A stretch of DNA of 64,000 nucleotides from Arthrobacter liuii (lineage in GTDB: Bacteria > Actinomycetota > Actinomycetes > Actinomycetales > Micrococcaceae), in contig NZ_BMFW01000001.1 in NCBI RefSeq assembly GCF_014639275.1, forward strand, positions 262,468 to 326,467, given 5' to 3'. The notes under the pieces are model-generated. The model ran no database searches. It was not told where the DNA came from and worked only from the letters and a program-made list of their open reading frames with translations. Shown here one piece after another: positions 1 to 8,296 of the stretch; positions within the stretch are counted from its first letter, which is position 1, and each line of letters starts with the position of its first letter. A program made the translations under genes and the position numbers.

Positions 1-474
1 CAGCGGGATGGCCATGAGGTGGTCAACCGGGCCGTCGAAGAAGCCCTGGATCTGGGAGGTGTGCAGGTCCACGCTCATGATGCGGTCCGCGCCGGCGGTC
101 TTGTAGAGGTCTGCCACCAACCGGGCGGAGATGGGCTCGCGGCCCCGGCCCTTCTTGTCCTGCCGGGCATACGGGTAGAACGGTGAAACCACGGTGATCC
201 GCTTGGCGGAGGCCCGCTTCAGGGAATCGATCATGATCAGCTGTTCCATGAGGTGGTTGTTCAGCGGGGCAGGGTGGGCCTGGATCACGAAGGCGTCAGT
301 GCCGCGGACACTTTCGCCGGCCCGGACATAGATCTCGCCGTTTGCGAAGTCGTAGGCATCCAGCGGCAGCAGTTCGGTGCCGAGCTCCTTGGCGATTTCC
401 CGGGCCAGCTCCGGATGGGCCCGCCCGGAGGCGAGCACCAGCTTCTTCTCGCCATGCGCCGTAATTTCGCTCAT
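1..474 (-). CDS. prs: Ribose-phosphate pyrophosphokinase (PRPP synthetase), 5' part only
   Basis: Makes PRPP from ribose 5-phosphate and ATP, the precursor of purines, pyrimidines, histidine and tryptophan. Only the first 158 residues are present; the window edge cuts the rest of a protein usually near 320 residues. The ATG at 474 opens MSEITAHGEKKLVLASG. The flexible-loop region RQDKKGRGREPISARL lies at about 104-119, and the family metal/ribose signature DLHTSQIQGFFDGPVDHL at about 136-153. The gene follows glmU on the same strand with a two-base gap, the usual glmU-prs operon of actinobacteria. The identification is secure. Confidence 0.96.
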   Translation of the reverse strand, partial: MSEITAHGEKKLVLASGRAHPELAREIAKELGTELLPLDAYDFANGEIYVRAGESVRGTDAFVIQAHPAPLNNHLMEQLIMIDSLKRASAKRITVVSPFYPYARQDKKGRGREPISARLVADLYKTAGADRIMSVDLHTSQIQGFFDGPVDHLMAIPL

Positions 475-476
475 TG

Positions 477-1955
477 TTACTTGCCCTCTTCTGTAGATGC
501 CGGGGTACTTGAGGAGTCGTTGGTGGCTGCCTGGGCCAATTCAGCGGAGCGGGTTCCCGGACGGTGCGCGGGGACCCAGCCTTCGGCGTTGCGCTGTGCG
601 GCGACGCTCAGCGCGAGCGCGCCGGCCGGTACGTCCTTGCGGATCACCGCGCCGGCGCCGCTGTACGCGCCGTCCCCCACGGTGACCGGGGCAACAAAGA
701 CGGTGTTGGAGCCTGTACGGACGCCCGAGCCGATCACCGTGCGGTGCTTCTTCTCGCCGTCGTAATTGGCCGTGATGTTGCCACAGCCAATGTTGGTGTC
801 TTCGCCGATTTCGGCGTCGCCGGCGTAGCCCAGGTGGGACAGCTTGGAGCCGCGGCCGATGGTGACGTTCTTGGTTTCGTAGAAGGCACCGATCTTGCCC
901 TTCTCACCCAGCACTGTCCCCGGGCGGAGGTACGTGAAGGGGCCGACGGCGGCGCGCGGGCCGATCACCGAGCCGGAACCGTGCGTGCGGATCACCGTGG
1001 CGCCCTCGCCTACGGTGACGTCGGCCAGGGTGGTGTCAGGGCCAACGACGGCGTCCCTGGCCACAGCGGTGGCGCCGTGCAGTTGGGTGTTCGGCAGCAG
1101 TCGGACGTCCTCGTCCAGGGTAACGGTCGAGTCGATCCAGGTGGTGGACGGATCAACCACTGTCACCCCGGCACGCATCCAGGCTTCTACCGTGCGGCGG
1201 TTCAGCTCGGCGCCGAGGGCGGCCAGCTGGACGCGGTCGTTGGCCCCCTCCACCTGCCAGCGGTCCGCGGTGACGACGGCCGCTACCCGGCCGCCTGCCT
1301 GGCGTGCCAGTCCCAGCACGTCGGTGAGGTACTTTTCGCCCTGCGAGTTGTCAGTGGTGACGTGCGCCAGGGCGTCGCGCAGGACAGCGGCGTCAAAGGC
1401 GTAGATCCCGGAGTTGACCTCCCGGATGAGCCGTTCGGCCCCGGAGGAGTCCTTGTGCTCACGGATGCCCGTGACCGTGCCGTCTTCGGCGCGGAGGATG
1501 CGTCCGTAACCGGTGGCGTCTTCAAGGACGGCCGTGAGGACGGTGACCGCGTTGCGTTCGCGCTCATGGGTAGCGACCAGTTCTGTCAGCAGTTCCCCGG
1601 ACAGCAGGGGTACGTCGCCGTAGGTGACCACCACCGTGCCAGCCAAGCCCAGTTCTGCATCCAGTGCCTGGAGTGCGGCTTCAACGGCGCGACCGGTGCC
1701 GGGGACGTCGTCCTGGTCAACGATGACGGCCTGCGGATCGAGGGCCGACACGTGATCCTCCACCAGATCCCGTTCGTGGCGCACCACAATGGCAAGCCTC
1801 TGCGGATTGACGCTGCGTGCGGCACGGAGGGCATGGCCCACCATGGACAGGCCACCGATCTCGTGGAGGATCTTCGGTGTACGCGACTTCATCCGCGTGC
1901 CGGCGCCTGCTGCCAGAACGATTACAGCGGCCGGGCCGGCATTCTCGGGGATCAC
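477..1955 (-). CDS. glmU: Bifunctional UDP-GlcNAc pyrophosphorylase / glucosamine-1-phosphate acetyltransferase
   Basis: Catalyses the last two steps to UDP-GlcNAc, the peptidoglycan precursor: acetylation of glucosamine-1-phosphate, then uridylylation. The 492-residue protein has the N-terminal nucleotidyltransferase signature LAAGAGTRMKSRTPK at about 14-28 and YGDVPLL further on. A C-terminal left-handed beta-helix of hexapeptide repeats includes the region with YETKN and ANYDGEKKHRT. I chose the GTG at 1955 because CAAGGAG lies just upstream; the open frame extending to 2159 only reads through the tRNA gene. Immediately followed by prs. Confidence 0.95.
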   Translation of the reverse strand: MIPENAGPAAVIVLAAGAGTRMKSRTPKILHEIGGLSMVGHALRAARSVNPQRLAIVVRHERDLVEDHVSALDPQAVIVDQDDVPGTGRAVEAALQALDAELGLAGTVVVTYGDVPLLSGELLTELVATHERERNAVTVLTAVLEDATGYGRILRAEDGTVTGIREHKDSSGAERLIREVNSGIYAFDAAVLRDALAHVTTDNSQGEKYLTDVLGLARQAGGRVAAVVTADRWQVEGANDRVQLAALGAELNRRTVEAWMRAGVTVVDPSTTWIDSTVTLDEDVRLLPNTQLHGATAVARDAVVGPDTTLADVTVGEGATVIRTHGSGSVIGPRAAVGPFTYLRPGTVLGEKGKIGAFYETKNVTIGRGSKLSHLGYAGDAEIGEDTNIGCGNITANYDGEKKHRTVIGSGVRTGSNTVFVAPVTVGDGAYSGAGAVIRKDVPAGALALSVAAQRNAEGWVPAHRPGTRSAELAQAATNDSSSTPASTEEGK

Positions 1956-2058
1956 GTACGGGCTCTCCTTGCTTGGTTGTGCTGGCACGTTGCGGCTGCC
2001 GGCGGGCCAGGCCGCCGGGCACCGGGTGCCATCCTCATGATCGCTCCTCGCGCAGCAG

Positions 2059-2130
2059 TTCCGCCCATAGGATTCGAACCTATACTCCACGGCTCCAAAG
2101 GCCGGGGTGCTGCCGTTACACCAGAGCGGA
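2059..2130 (-). tRNA. tRNA-Gln (anticodon TTG)
   Basis: On the minus strand the 72 bases fold into a cloverleaf. The acceptor arms are TCCGCTC and GGGCGGA with discriminator A. The D arm closes GTG with CAC. The anticodon loop is CTTTGGA, giving anticodon TTG (glutamine, CAA). The T arm has the TTCGAAT loop between ATAGG and CCTAT. The anticodon stem has one C-T mismatch at its top pair. CCA is not encoded. It lies upstream of glmU on the same strand. Confidence 0.93.
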
Positions 2131-2262
2131 CCGTGCCAAAAGACGCAAGGTCCGGGCACAAGTCCCTATTTTGCCACGGGTTCAGCACCCCGCGCGACAC
2201 GGGGCGTTCCTTCCCTCCGGTCCCGCGGAATCACGCCGCCGGCCGTGAGGCATGATGGGGAG

Positions 2263-2889
2263 GTGAGCAACAACCTTCCGCGAATGCGGATGACTGGCCT
2301 GCAGCGCCGAAGCCAGCTGATCGACGTCGGCCGCGGACTTTTCGCCGTCCGTGGACTGGACGGGACCACCATCGAGGAGATCGCCGCCTGCGCCGGCGTG
2401 TCAAAGCCGGTCATCTACGAGCACTTTGGTTCCAAGGAAGGCCTGTACACCGAAGTGGTGGACTGCGAGTTCCACATCCTGCTGGACGCAATCAACGCAG
2501 CCCTTACCGAGGAAGCCAAGCCCCGCGTCCTCGTGGAACGCGCAGCACTGGCGCTGCTCACCTACATCGAGGAACGCACCCAGGGCTTCCGGATCCTGAT
2601 GCGCGACGCTCCCCCGTCCCAGCCCGAGGGCGCCTTCTCCACCTTGCTGTCCCACGTCACCGCCCGCGTGGAACACATCCTCTCCGACGAATTCTCCCGC
2701 CGCGGCCTCAGCGGGGAGGACGGCGCCATGTACGCCCAAATGCTCGTGGGCATGGTGGCCATGACCGGCCAATGGTGGCAGGACAGCCGCCAGCCCGACA
2801 AGCACACCGTCGCCGCGCACCTGGTCAACCTTGCCTGGAACGGCCTGACCGGCCTCAAAAAGGACCCCGAGCTGCACGTCGAAGGGTAA
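2263..2889 (+). CDS. TetR/AcrR-family transcriptional regulator
   Basis: A 208-residue one-component repressor. The N-terminal helix-turn-helix reads GLDGTTIEEIAACAGVSKPV followed by IYEHFGSKEGLY, the canonical TetR DNA-binding unit at about 35-67. The rest is an alpha-helical ligand/dimer domain with no recognisable ligand class. The start is uncertain: GTG 2263 gives a natural N-terminus (MSNNLPRMRMTG), while ATG 2284 or 2290 are alternatives. It stands alone on the plus strand, divergent from tRNA-Gln/glmU and convergent with the ABC-F gene. Its target cannot be inferred. Confidence 0.88.
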   Translation: MSNNLPRMRMTGLQRRSQLIDVGRGLFAVRGLDGTTIEEIAACAGVSKPVIYEHFGSKEGLYTEVVDCEFHILLDAINAALTEEAKPRVLVERAALALLTYIEERTQGFRILMRDAPPSQPEGAFSTLLSHVTARVEHILSDEFSRRGLSGEDGAMYAQMLVGMVAMTGQWWQDSRQPDKHTVAAHLVNLAWNGLTGLKKDPELHVEG

Positions 2890-2891
2890 GT

Positions 2892-3026
2892 GGTCACCTT
2901 CGTGAGCGGGGCACCTGTCCTCTGCGTGCTGCTCCTTCGTCGCTTTGACGCACAGCGACCGCAGGTGCCCCATTGCGACGTGCCTAAGCGACGCGGAAGG
3001 TCCGATGTCCGGCACCCAAAGTGACC
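2892..3026. repeat. Imperfect palindromic repeat element, copy A
   Basis: The gap between the convergent TetR and ABC-F genes is nested inverted repeats. Outer arms GGTCACCTT (2892-2900) and AAAGTGACC (3018-3026) pair with one mismatch. Inner arms GGGGCACCTG (2908-2917) and CAGGTGCCCC (2962-2971) pair perfectly. TCCTCTGCGTGCTG (2918-2931) and CTTTGACGCA (2943-2952) recur in inverted orientation and the same relative order in copy B (51952-52090). It may act as a bidirectional terminator; being a dispersed family is inferred from the two copies. Confidence 0.6.
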
Positions 3027-4852
3027 TAGTCGCCCAGGAGCTCTGAGGCTTCCAGCCACTCGAGTTCGAGGGTGTCCTTTTCGTCGGCCAGGTCCTTGAG
3101 CTGCCTGTTCTGTTCGGCGAGGGCGTCGAAGTCGGATTTCTCCGTGCTCTTGACCATGTCGTCGTGGAGTTTCTTCTCTTGCTGGTCGAGCTTCTTGATC
3201 TGCCGCTCGATCCGGTTGAGGGCCTTGCGGGCTTCCCGCTTTTCGGCTTCGGAGGGGCCACCCGCCGGTGTTGTCGCCTGGGCCTGGCCTGCGCTGGTAA
3301 CCGGGTTGCCGCCGCCGGTCACGGTTGACCCGGCCAGGGCGGCCTCGCGCAGCTCAAGGTACTGGTCCACGCCGCCGGGCAGGCCGCGGAGCTTTCCGTC
3401 GCCTAGCAGGGCCATCTGGTGGTCCGTGACGCGTTCCAGCAGGTAACGGTCGTGGCTGACCACTACCAGCGTGCCGGGCCAGCCGTCCAGGACATCCTCG
3501 ACGGCGGCGAGGGTGTCGGTGTCGAGGTCGTTGGTGGGCTCGTCGAGCATCAGCACGTTTGGTTCGCCCACCAGCAGCCGGAGGAGCTGCAGCCGGCGCC
3601 GCTCACCGCCGGACAGGTCCTTCACCGGTGTCCACTGCTTCTGGTTGGTGAACCCGAGCTGCTCCACCAGCTGACCCGCCGTGAACTCCTTGCCGCCCAC
3701 GTTGAAGGAACGCTTTTCCCGCTCAATGACCTCGATCACGCGCAGGTCCGCGACGTCGTCAAGCTCCTTGACTTCCTGGGTGAGGACTGCGGTGACCACC
3801 GTCTTGCCCCGCTTCAGTTTGCCGGCGTCGGGGGTGACCTCGCCGTTGAGCAGCTTCAGCAGGGTGGTCTTGCCGGCGCCGTTGACACCCACCAGGCCCA
3901 GGCGCTCCCCCGGGGCCAGCCGGAGGGTGATGTTGTCGAAAAGCTTCCGGCCGTCGTCGCCCTGGAAGTTCAGGGACACGTTCTCAAGGTCCAGGACGTC
4001 CTTGCCCTGGCGCGCGGTGGCCATTTTGCTCAGGGCCATGGAGTCGCGCGGAGCGGGAACGTCGGCGATGAGCGCGTTGGCGGCCTCAATGCGGAACTTC
4101 GGCTTGGCGGTCCGGGCAGGGGCGCCCCGGCGGAGCCAGGCGAGTTCCTTCTTGACCAGCTGCTGTCGCTTGCCTTCCACAACGGAAGCCATCCGGTCGC
4201 GTTCCGCGCGGGCCAGGACATAAGCGGCGTACCCGCCTTCGAAGGGGTCCACGATCCCGTCGTGAACCTCCCAGGTCTTGTTGCAGACTTCGTCCAGGAA
4301 CCAGCGGTCGTGGGTGACCACGAGGAAGGCGCCCTGGTTGGCGCGCCAGCGCGTCTTCAGGTGCCGGGCAAGCCAGGCCACGCCCTCGACGTCGAGGTGG
4401 TTGGTGGGCTCGTCCAGCATGATGACGTCGTGGTCCTCGATGAGCAGTTTGGCGAGGGCCACGCGCCGCTTCTGGCCGCCGGAGAGGGCGTGCACGTTGG
4501 CATGCCAGTCGACGTCGGACACCAGGCCGCCCATGATCTCGCGGATCTGCGGGTTCCGCGCCCATTCGTGGTCGGCCTGGTCCCCCACGATCGCGGCACC
4601 CACCGTCAGGTCGCCGTCGAGCACGTCGCTTTGGTCCAGGTATCCCACGTTGACGTCGCCGCGCTTGGTGACGCGGCCGGAGTCCGGGGTGGAGCGGAGG
4701 GCCAGGAGCCGCATCAGGGTGGACTTGCCGTCGCCGTTGCGGCCCACCATTCCGATCCGGTCCCCCTCTTCCAGTCCCAGGGTGATGCCGTCCAGGACGG
4801 TGCGGGTTGCGTAGGAAACCGTGAGGTTCTCGCCGCCAAGAAGGTGTGCCAA
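3026..4852 (-). CDS. ABC-F family ATPase, Uup-like
   Basis: A soluble double-ATPase protein of 608 residues without membrane segments, of the ABC-F type that acts on ribosomes or nucleic acids rather than in transport. Domain 1 has Walker A GRNGDGKST (37-45), signature LSGGQKRRVALAKLL and Walker B MLDEPTNHLD. Domain 2 has GVNGAGKTT, LSGGERRRLQLLRLL and MLDEPTNDLD. The last ~80 residues are a charged coiled coil (RIERQIKKLDQQEKKLHDD), typical of Uup. The start codon is TTG (4852) with no convincing ribosome-binding site, and no better in-frame start is visible. Lies 47 bases after ispE on the same strand. Confidence 0.92.
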   Translation of the reverse strand: MAHLLGGENLTVSYATRTVLDGITLGLEEGDRIGMVGRNGDGKSTLMRLLALRSTPDSGRVTKRGDVNVGYLDQSDVLDGDLTVGAAIVGDQADHEWARNPQIREIMGGLVSDVDWHANVHALSGGQKRRVALAKLLIEDHDVIMLDEPTNHLDVEGVAWLARHLKTRWRANQGAFLVVTHDRWFLDEVCNKTWEVHDGIVDPFEGGYAAYVLARAERDRMASVVEGKRQQLVKKELAWLRRGAPARTAKPKFRIEAANALIADVPAPRDSMALSKMATARQGKDVLDLENVSLNFQGDDGRKLFDNITLRLAPGERLGLVGVNGAGKTTLLKLLNGEVTPDAGKLKRGKTVVTAVLTQEVKELDDVADLRVIEVIEREKRSFNVGGKEFTAGQLVEQLGFTNQKQWTPVKDLSGGERRRLQLLRLLVGEPNVLMLDEPTNDLDTDTLAAVEDVLDGWPGTLVVVSHDRYLLERVTDHQMALLGDGKLRGLPGGVDQYLELREAALAGSTVTGGGNPVTSAGQAQATTPAGGPSEAEKREARKALNRIERQIKKLDQQEKKLHDDMVKSTEKSDFDALAEQNRQLKDLADEKDTLELEWLEASELLGD

Positions 4853-4899
4853 AGGGAACTGCTTTCTGCTGCCGGATGGGGGTGGTGGAGCTGCGGGTA

Positions 4900-5859
4900 T
4901 TAAAGGAGGGTGTCGGAGATGATCCGCGCCCCGGGGACCGGGCCGTGGACGGCAAGGGCTGTGTGGCCGTAGCGCTGCATGTCCTCCGCCAGCGCCTCCG
5001 CGGCTATGGAGTCGTCAGCCAGCAAAGCGACGGTGGGGCCGGAACCGGAAACAATGCCTGCGATGGCGCCATGTGATTCGCCGATTCCCAGCGTATCGCG
5101 CAGCGCCGGCGACAATTCAATGGAAGCCCGCTGCAGGTCGTTGACCAGCACCCTGCTCAGGGACTCGGCGTCGCCGCCCCGCAGCGCCGCCAGGATCCGG
5201 GGGTCAACACCGGTAGGTTCACCCGATTCGATTCCCTCGGCGCCCCGCAGCCGGTCCAGCGTCCGGTACACCTCCGGGGTGGACAGGCCATAGTCGGCCA
5301 CCACCAGCACCCAGTGGGTCTGTGCCTTCGCCAGGGCCGGGGACAGTTCATCGCCCAGGCCCAGGCCGACGGCGGTCCCGCCCAGGAGCGAGAAGGGGAC
5401 GTCCGCACCCAGTTCCGACGCCAGGTGCGCCAGTTCCTCCCGGGACAGCCCGCTGTTCCAGAGTGCATCGCACGCGAGGAGCGTGGCAGCGGCGTCGGCT
5501 GATCCGCCGCCCATCCCGCCGGCCACCGGAACCCGCTTGGTGATTTCCAGGTGCACGCCCGTGGCATGTTCAGAGACGTCTGCCATGATGGCGGCCGCCT
5601 TGTAGGCCAGGTTGTTGCTGTCCAGGGGAATGTCGACGGCGTCGAGGTCCAGGGTGCTTTCGGGGCTGAGGCTGATCGAAATCCCGGGGGCAGCAGTGCT
5701 GGTGGCAGCCACTTCCTCATACAGGGACACTGCGAGGTAGACACTGGCGACGGAGTGGTAGCCGTCCGGCCGCAGCGGGCCCACCGCAAGGGACACGTTG
5801 ACCTTGCCGGGCGCCTTCACGCGCACTGTCCTGGCGGCGAACCGGCCTGCCGCGCTCAC
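4900..5859 (-). CDS. ispE: 4-diphosphocytidyl-2-C-methyl-D-erythritol kinase
   Basis: Phosphorylates CDP-methylerythritol in the non-mevalonate pathway to isoprenoids, feeding quinones and carrier lipids. The 319 residues show the GHMP-kinase fold: [20 protein letters not shown] at about 16-35, the phosphate-binding glycine loop [14 protein letters not shown] at 111-124, and a C-terminal GSGPTVALL motif. Its start overlaps the end of rsmA by four bases (ATGA type), so the two are probably translationally coupled. The order rsmA-ispE-ABC-F is common in actinobacteria. Confidence 0.95.
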   Translation of the reverse strand: MSAAGRFAARTVRVKAPGKVNVSLAVGPLRPDGYHSVASVYLAVSLYEEVAATSTAAPGISISLSPESTLDLDAVDIPLDSNNLAYKAAAIMADVSEHATGVHLEITKRVPVAGGMGGGSADAAATLLACDALWNSGLSREELAHLASELGADVPFSLLGGTAVGLGLGDELSPALAKAQTHWVLVVADYGLSTPEVYRTLDRLRGAEGIESGEPTGVDPRILAALRGGDAESLSRVLVNDLQRASIELSPALRDTLGIGESHGAIAGIVSGSGPTVALLADDSIAAEALAEDMQRYGHTALAVHGPVPGARIISDTLL

Positions 5860-6728
5860 GGGCGGTTTTCCCTGGCTTCAGCGATCCTGGCGAACGCCGC
5901 GATGTCGATGACCTCGCCGCGTGCAGTGGGGTCGACGCCGGCTGCGAGCAGGCAGCGCTCCGCTTCCGGGGCCCCCCCGGCCCAGCCGGCAAGCGCGGCC
6001 CGCAGGGTCTTTCGCCGCTGCGCGAAGGCGGCATCCACTGCGGCGAACACCTGTTCGCGGGTGGCAGTGGTGGCCGGCGGCTCGCGGCGGGTGAAGGCCA
6101 CCAGCCCGGAATGGATTTTCGGTGCGGGCCAGAAAACGTTCATCCCGATCACGCCCGCCTTGCGCATCTGGCTGTACCACGCGGCTTTGACGGAGGGCAC
6201 GCCGTAGGTCTTGGATCCCGGGCCGGCTGCCAACCGGTCAGCAACCTCGTCCTGGACCATCACCAGGCCATGCCGCAGGCTGGGGAAATGCTGCAGGAGG
6301 TGCAGCACCACGGGAACCGCCACGTTGTAGGGCAGGTTGGCCACGAGGGCCGTCGGTTCCACCGGCAGCTCGGTGACCTTCATGGCATCTGCCTGCACCA
6401 AGTGGAACGCGCTGGCTGCGGCCGGCCGCCATTCCTTGACGGTTTCCGGGAGCTTTGCGGCAAGGACTGGATCTATTTCGACGGCCACAACGGCCGCTGC
6501 CGCGTCGAGCAGCCCCAAAGTGAGGGACCCCAGTCCCGGACCGACCTCGAGGACCGTTTCGTCCGGACCCACGCCTGCGGCGGCGACAATCCGGCGGATG
6601 GTGTTGCCATCGATAACAAAGTTCTGGCCCAAGGTCTTGGTGGGCCTGACCCCGATTTCCGCTGCCATCCGGCGTATGTCGGAGGCGCCGAACAACGGTG
6701 CGGGCACGGCGGGGATCGGTTCAGTCAC
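5856..6728 (-). CDS. rsmA: 16S rRNA (adenine1518-N6/adenine1519-N6)-dimethyltransferase
   Basis: KsgA-type methyltransferase that dimethylates two adenines near the 3' end of 16S rRNA, a late step of 30S assembly. The protein has 290 residues with [10 protein letters not shown] at 31-40, the SAM-binding [14 protein letters not shown] at about 61-74, and the catalytic [15 protein letters not shown]. It starts with GTG (6728). It lies between rpfB and ispE in the frequent tatD-rpfB-rsmA-ispE order and overlaps ispE by four bases. Confidence 0.96.
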   Translation of the reverse strand: MTEPIPAVPAPLFGASDIRRMAAEIGVRPTKTLGQNFVIDGNTIRRIVAAAGVGPDETVLEVGPGLGSLTLGLLDAAAAVVAVEIDPVLAAKLPETVKEWRPAAASAFHLVQADAMKVTELPVEPTALVANLPYNVAVPVVLHLLQHFPSLRHGLVMVQDEVADRLAAGPGSKTYGVPSVKAAWYSQMRKAGVIGMNVFWPAPKIHSGLVAFTRREPPATTATREQVFAAVDAAFAQRRKTLRAALAGWAGGAPEAERCLLAAGVDPTARGEVIDIAAFARIAEARENRP

Positions 6729-6777
6729 CTAGGTATCCTATCCCGCGCAGCACTTTCACCCTGCCGCGTTAACGGCT

Positions 6778-6810
6778 GTGGCCGGGCCCGATGTACCCGG
6801 GCCCGGCCAC
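6778..6810 (-). terminator. Hairpin downstream of rpfB
   Basis: Perfect 13-bp arms GTGGCCGGGCCCG (6778-6790) and CGGGCCCGGCCAC (6798-6810) around a 7-base loop lie just past the rpfB stop and before rsmA. There is no real T-tract on either side, so it may attenuate rather than fully terminate transcription into rsmA. Confidence 0.45.
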
Positions 6811-6840
6811 GCTGTTTGCCGCGCGTTTATGTCTGGTGGA

Positions 6841-8016
6841 TCAGCTGCTTGCAGCCCAGCCGCAGCCCCAGGGCGACAGGCCGCGCTGGGCGTAAACGCG
6901 GTTTGCGATGTCGATCTGCTGCGCTTTGGTGGCCAGGCTGGCGTTCGGAGCATAGGCGCCGCCGCCGGCCCCGATCCACGTACGGATGTCGAACTGAAGT
7001 CCGCCGTAGTAGCCGTTGCCGCTGTTGATGCTCCAGTTTCCGGTGGACTCGCACTGGGCAATCTTGTCCCACATGGCTTCGTTCATCATGGCCGGTGCTG
7101 CCGCGCCGGTATTCGCGCCCGCCGCGGCGGGTGCGGCCGGCGCAGCCTGGGCTGCCGGCTTGGCCTTGGTGCCCACAGTGACCTTCTCGGTGACTGGCTG
7201 GACAGCCACGTTCTCGGACACCAGCGTGCGGGAGGCTTCCCGTCCGTCCACGAGTACCAGCTTGAAGGTGCGCTCAAGCTTTCCGGCGGTTCCGGCCTGG
7301 GTCACTTGCTTCTCGCCTTTGAGCATGTCAGCGCTTTCCGCAGTGACTGTCTCGAAGGGCACATCCTCGCTGGTGACTGCGGTCTGGCTGGTATCCACCC
7401 TGGAAACCTTAATGACCATGTTGCTCACCACATTCGCATTGGCCGGCTGTGAGGTGCGGTCATTTGCGCCGATGGCGACGCCGGAATCCTCGAGGACCTT
7501 GCCGACAGTGGGGGCCGTGGTGGTGGTGGTGTTCACCTTGCCGTCAGCCACGATGCTGACGGTTTTGGGTGTGGAGATGGAGACGTAGGAACCGGCCAGC
7601 GCGAGGGTGGCATCCTTGGGAGCCGAAACGGACGACGCACTGGCCACACCGAGTTCGGTCACCAGGTCCTCGACATCCTGGGCGGTGGTGTTCACCGTCT
7701 TTTCGGCCCCGTCCAGGCTGACCTTGACTTCTTTGGCCTGGTTGATGTTGATGACGGTCCCGTTCTGCACGGTCGCATCGAGGGAGGGCGAAACGCGGTC
7801 GCCGGGCTGCAGTTCCAGGTTGGCGCTCTTGACCACCTGTGCCACTGTTCCACCAAAGGACTGCACGGACGACGCTTTGCCATCCACGTTGAGCGTAATT
7901 GTTTTGTTATTGCCGACGAAGGCTACGAGGCCCGCGACCAGGCCGCAAAGCACCAGCAGCTGCGCGCCAACCTTAATAAAGCTGAACTTGCCGTCCGATG
8001 TGAAGAACTTGATCAC
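6841..8016 (-). CDS. rpfB: Resuscitation-promoting factor, RpfB type
   Basis: A secreted or anchored muralytic enzyme that remodels peptidoglycan and wakes dormant cells. The 391 residues comprise a short cytoplasmic start, a membrane anchor (about 13-35), three DUF348 modules (TITLNVDGK.., VKVSLDGA.., VSIVADGK..), a G5 domain (about 215-290), an Ala/Pro linker and a C-terminal transglycosylase-like Rpf domain. The catalytic Glu is in AQCESTGNW, with paired cysteines in AQCES and PWGCGW. I chose GTG 8016, because the frame upstream to 8133 runs through a terminator hairpin and cannot be coding. A long structured leader precedes it. Confidence 0.93.
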   Translation of the reverse strand: MIKFFTSDGKFSFIKVGAQLLVLCGLVAGLVAFVGNNKTITLNVDGKASSVQSFGGTVAQVVKSANLELQPGDRVSPSLDATVQNGTVININQAKEVKVSLDGAEKTVNTTAQDVEDLVTELGVASASSVSAPKDATLALAGSYVSISTPKTVSIVADGKVNTTTTTAPTVGKVLEDSGVAIGANDRTSQPANANVVSNMVIKVSRVDTSQTAVTSEDVPFETVTAESADMLKGEKQVTQAGTAGKLERTFKLVLVDGREASRTLVSENVAVQPVTEKVTVGTKAKPAAQAAPAAPAAAGANTGAAAPAMMNEAMWDKIAQCESTGNWSINSGNGYYGGLQFDIRTWIGAGGGAYAPNASLATKAQQIDIANRVYAQRGLSPWGCGWAASS

Positions 8017-8060
8017 GATTGCCCGTAACTCTCGGTCTCTCCGGGCACGGGGAACGCGCA

Positions 8061-8101
8061 ATAAAATGCCCGGAGCAACTTCAAGAAAGAGAGTCCGGGC
8101 A
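8061..8101 (-). terminator. Intrinsic terminator in the rpfB leader
   Basis: On the minus strand TGCCCGGA (8101-8094) pairs with TCCGGGCA (8074-8067), followed at once by TTTTAT. It sits 45 bases upstream of the rpfB start and downstream of any rpfB promoter, so it must be conditionally bypassed for rpfB to be expressed. This is the architecture of an attenuator or riboswitch expression platform. Confidence 0.75.
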
Positions 8102-8250
8102 TCGATGCGCCGCCACACTCCGCGCAGCGGCAAGGCCGGATCTTGGACGGGCCGGGCCGGCTGCAGATGGAGTGAAATTACCCGTTGGCCTTCCCCGACC
8201 CCGGCTAATAGGTTCCCACTGTAACCGTAGCGTTATAAAGCAGCCAACAT
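8102..8250 (-). promoter_or_regulatory. Structured leader of rpfB, possible riboswitch aptamer
   Basis: About 150 GC-rich bases precede the leader terminator. Read on the minus strand they hold CAGTGGGAACC, GGGGTCGGGGAAGGCC and GGGTAATTTCACTCC. The GGGAACC and GGGGAA..CC elements recall the c-di-AMP (ydaO) riboswitch often found upstream of actinobacterial rpf genes, but I cannot find that class's conserved CCGTCAGCTAACC-like segment. TATAAC near 8235 could be a -10 box. A regulatory leader is well supported; the ligand class is not. Confidence 0.4.
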
Positions 8251-8254
8251 TTTT

Positions 8255-8269
8255 GCATACCAAGTATGC
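8255..8269. promoter_or_regulatory. Inverted repeat GCATAC-CAA-GTATGC upstream of rpfB
   Basis: A perfect 6-bp inverted repeat with a 3-base spacer lies between the tatD stop (8297) and the likely rpfB promoter. Its size fits a dimeric repressor or activator. It is unusually AT-rich for this genome. Confidence 0.35.
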
Positions 8270-8296
8270 TGACGTCGATGGTGCAGCGTTGCTAAA

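Noticed and set aside
564..2255. A 563-codon plus-strand frame opposite glmU
   Set aside because: Shadow frame of a GC-rich gene; glmU on the minus strand has full domain support, and this frame also runs through the tRNA gene.
3419..4903. A 494-codon plus-strand frame opposite the ABC-F gene
   Set aside because: Antisense shadow; the minus-strand ABC-F protein shows both ATPase domains with intact motifs.
8102..8250. A firm call of a c-di-AMP (ydaO) riboswitch upstream of rpfB
   Set aside because: The context and terminator fit, but the class's conserved CCGTCAGCTAACC-like core could not be found by eye, so only an unclassified leader is reported.
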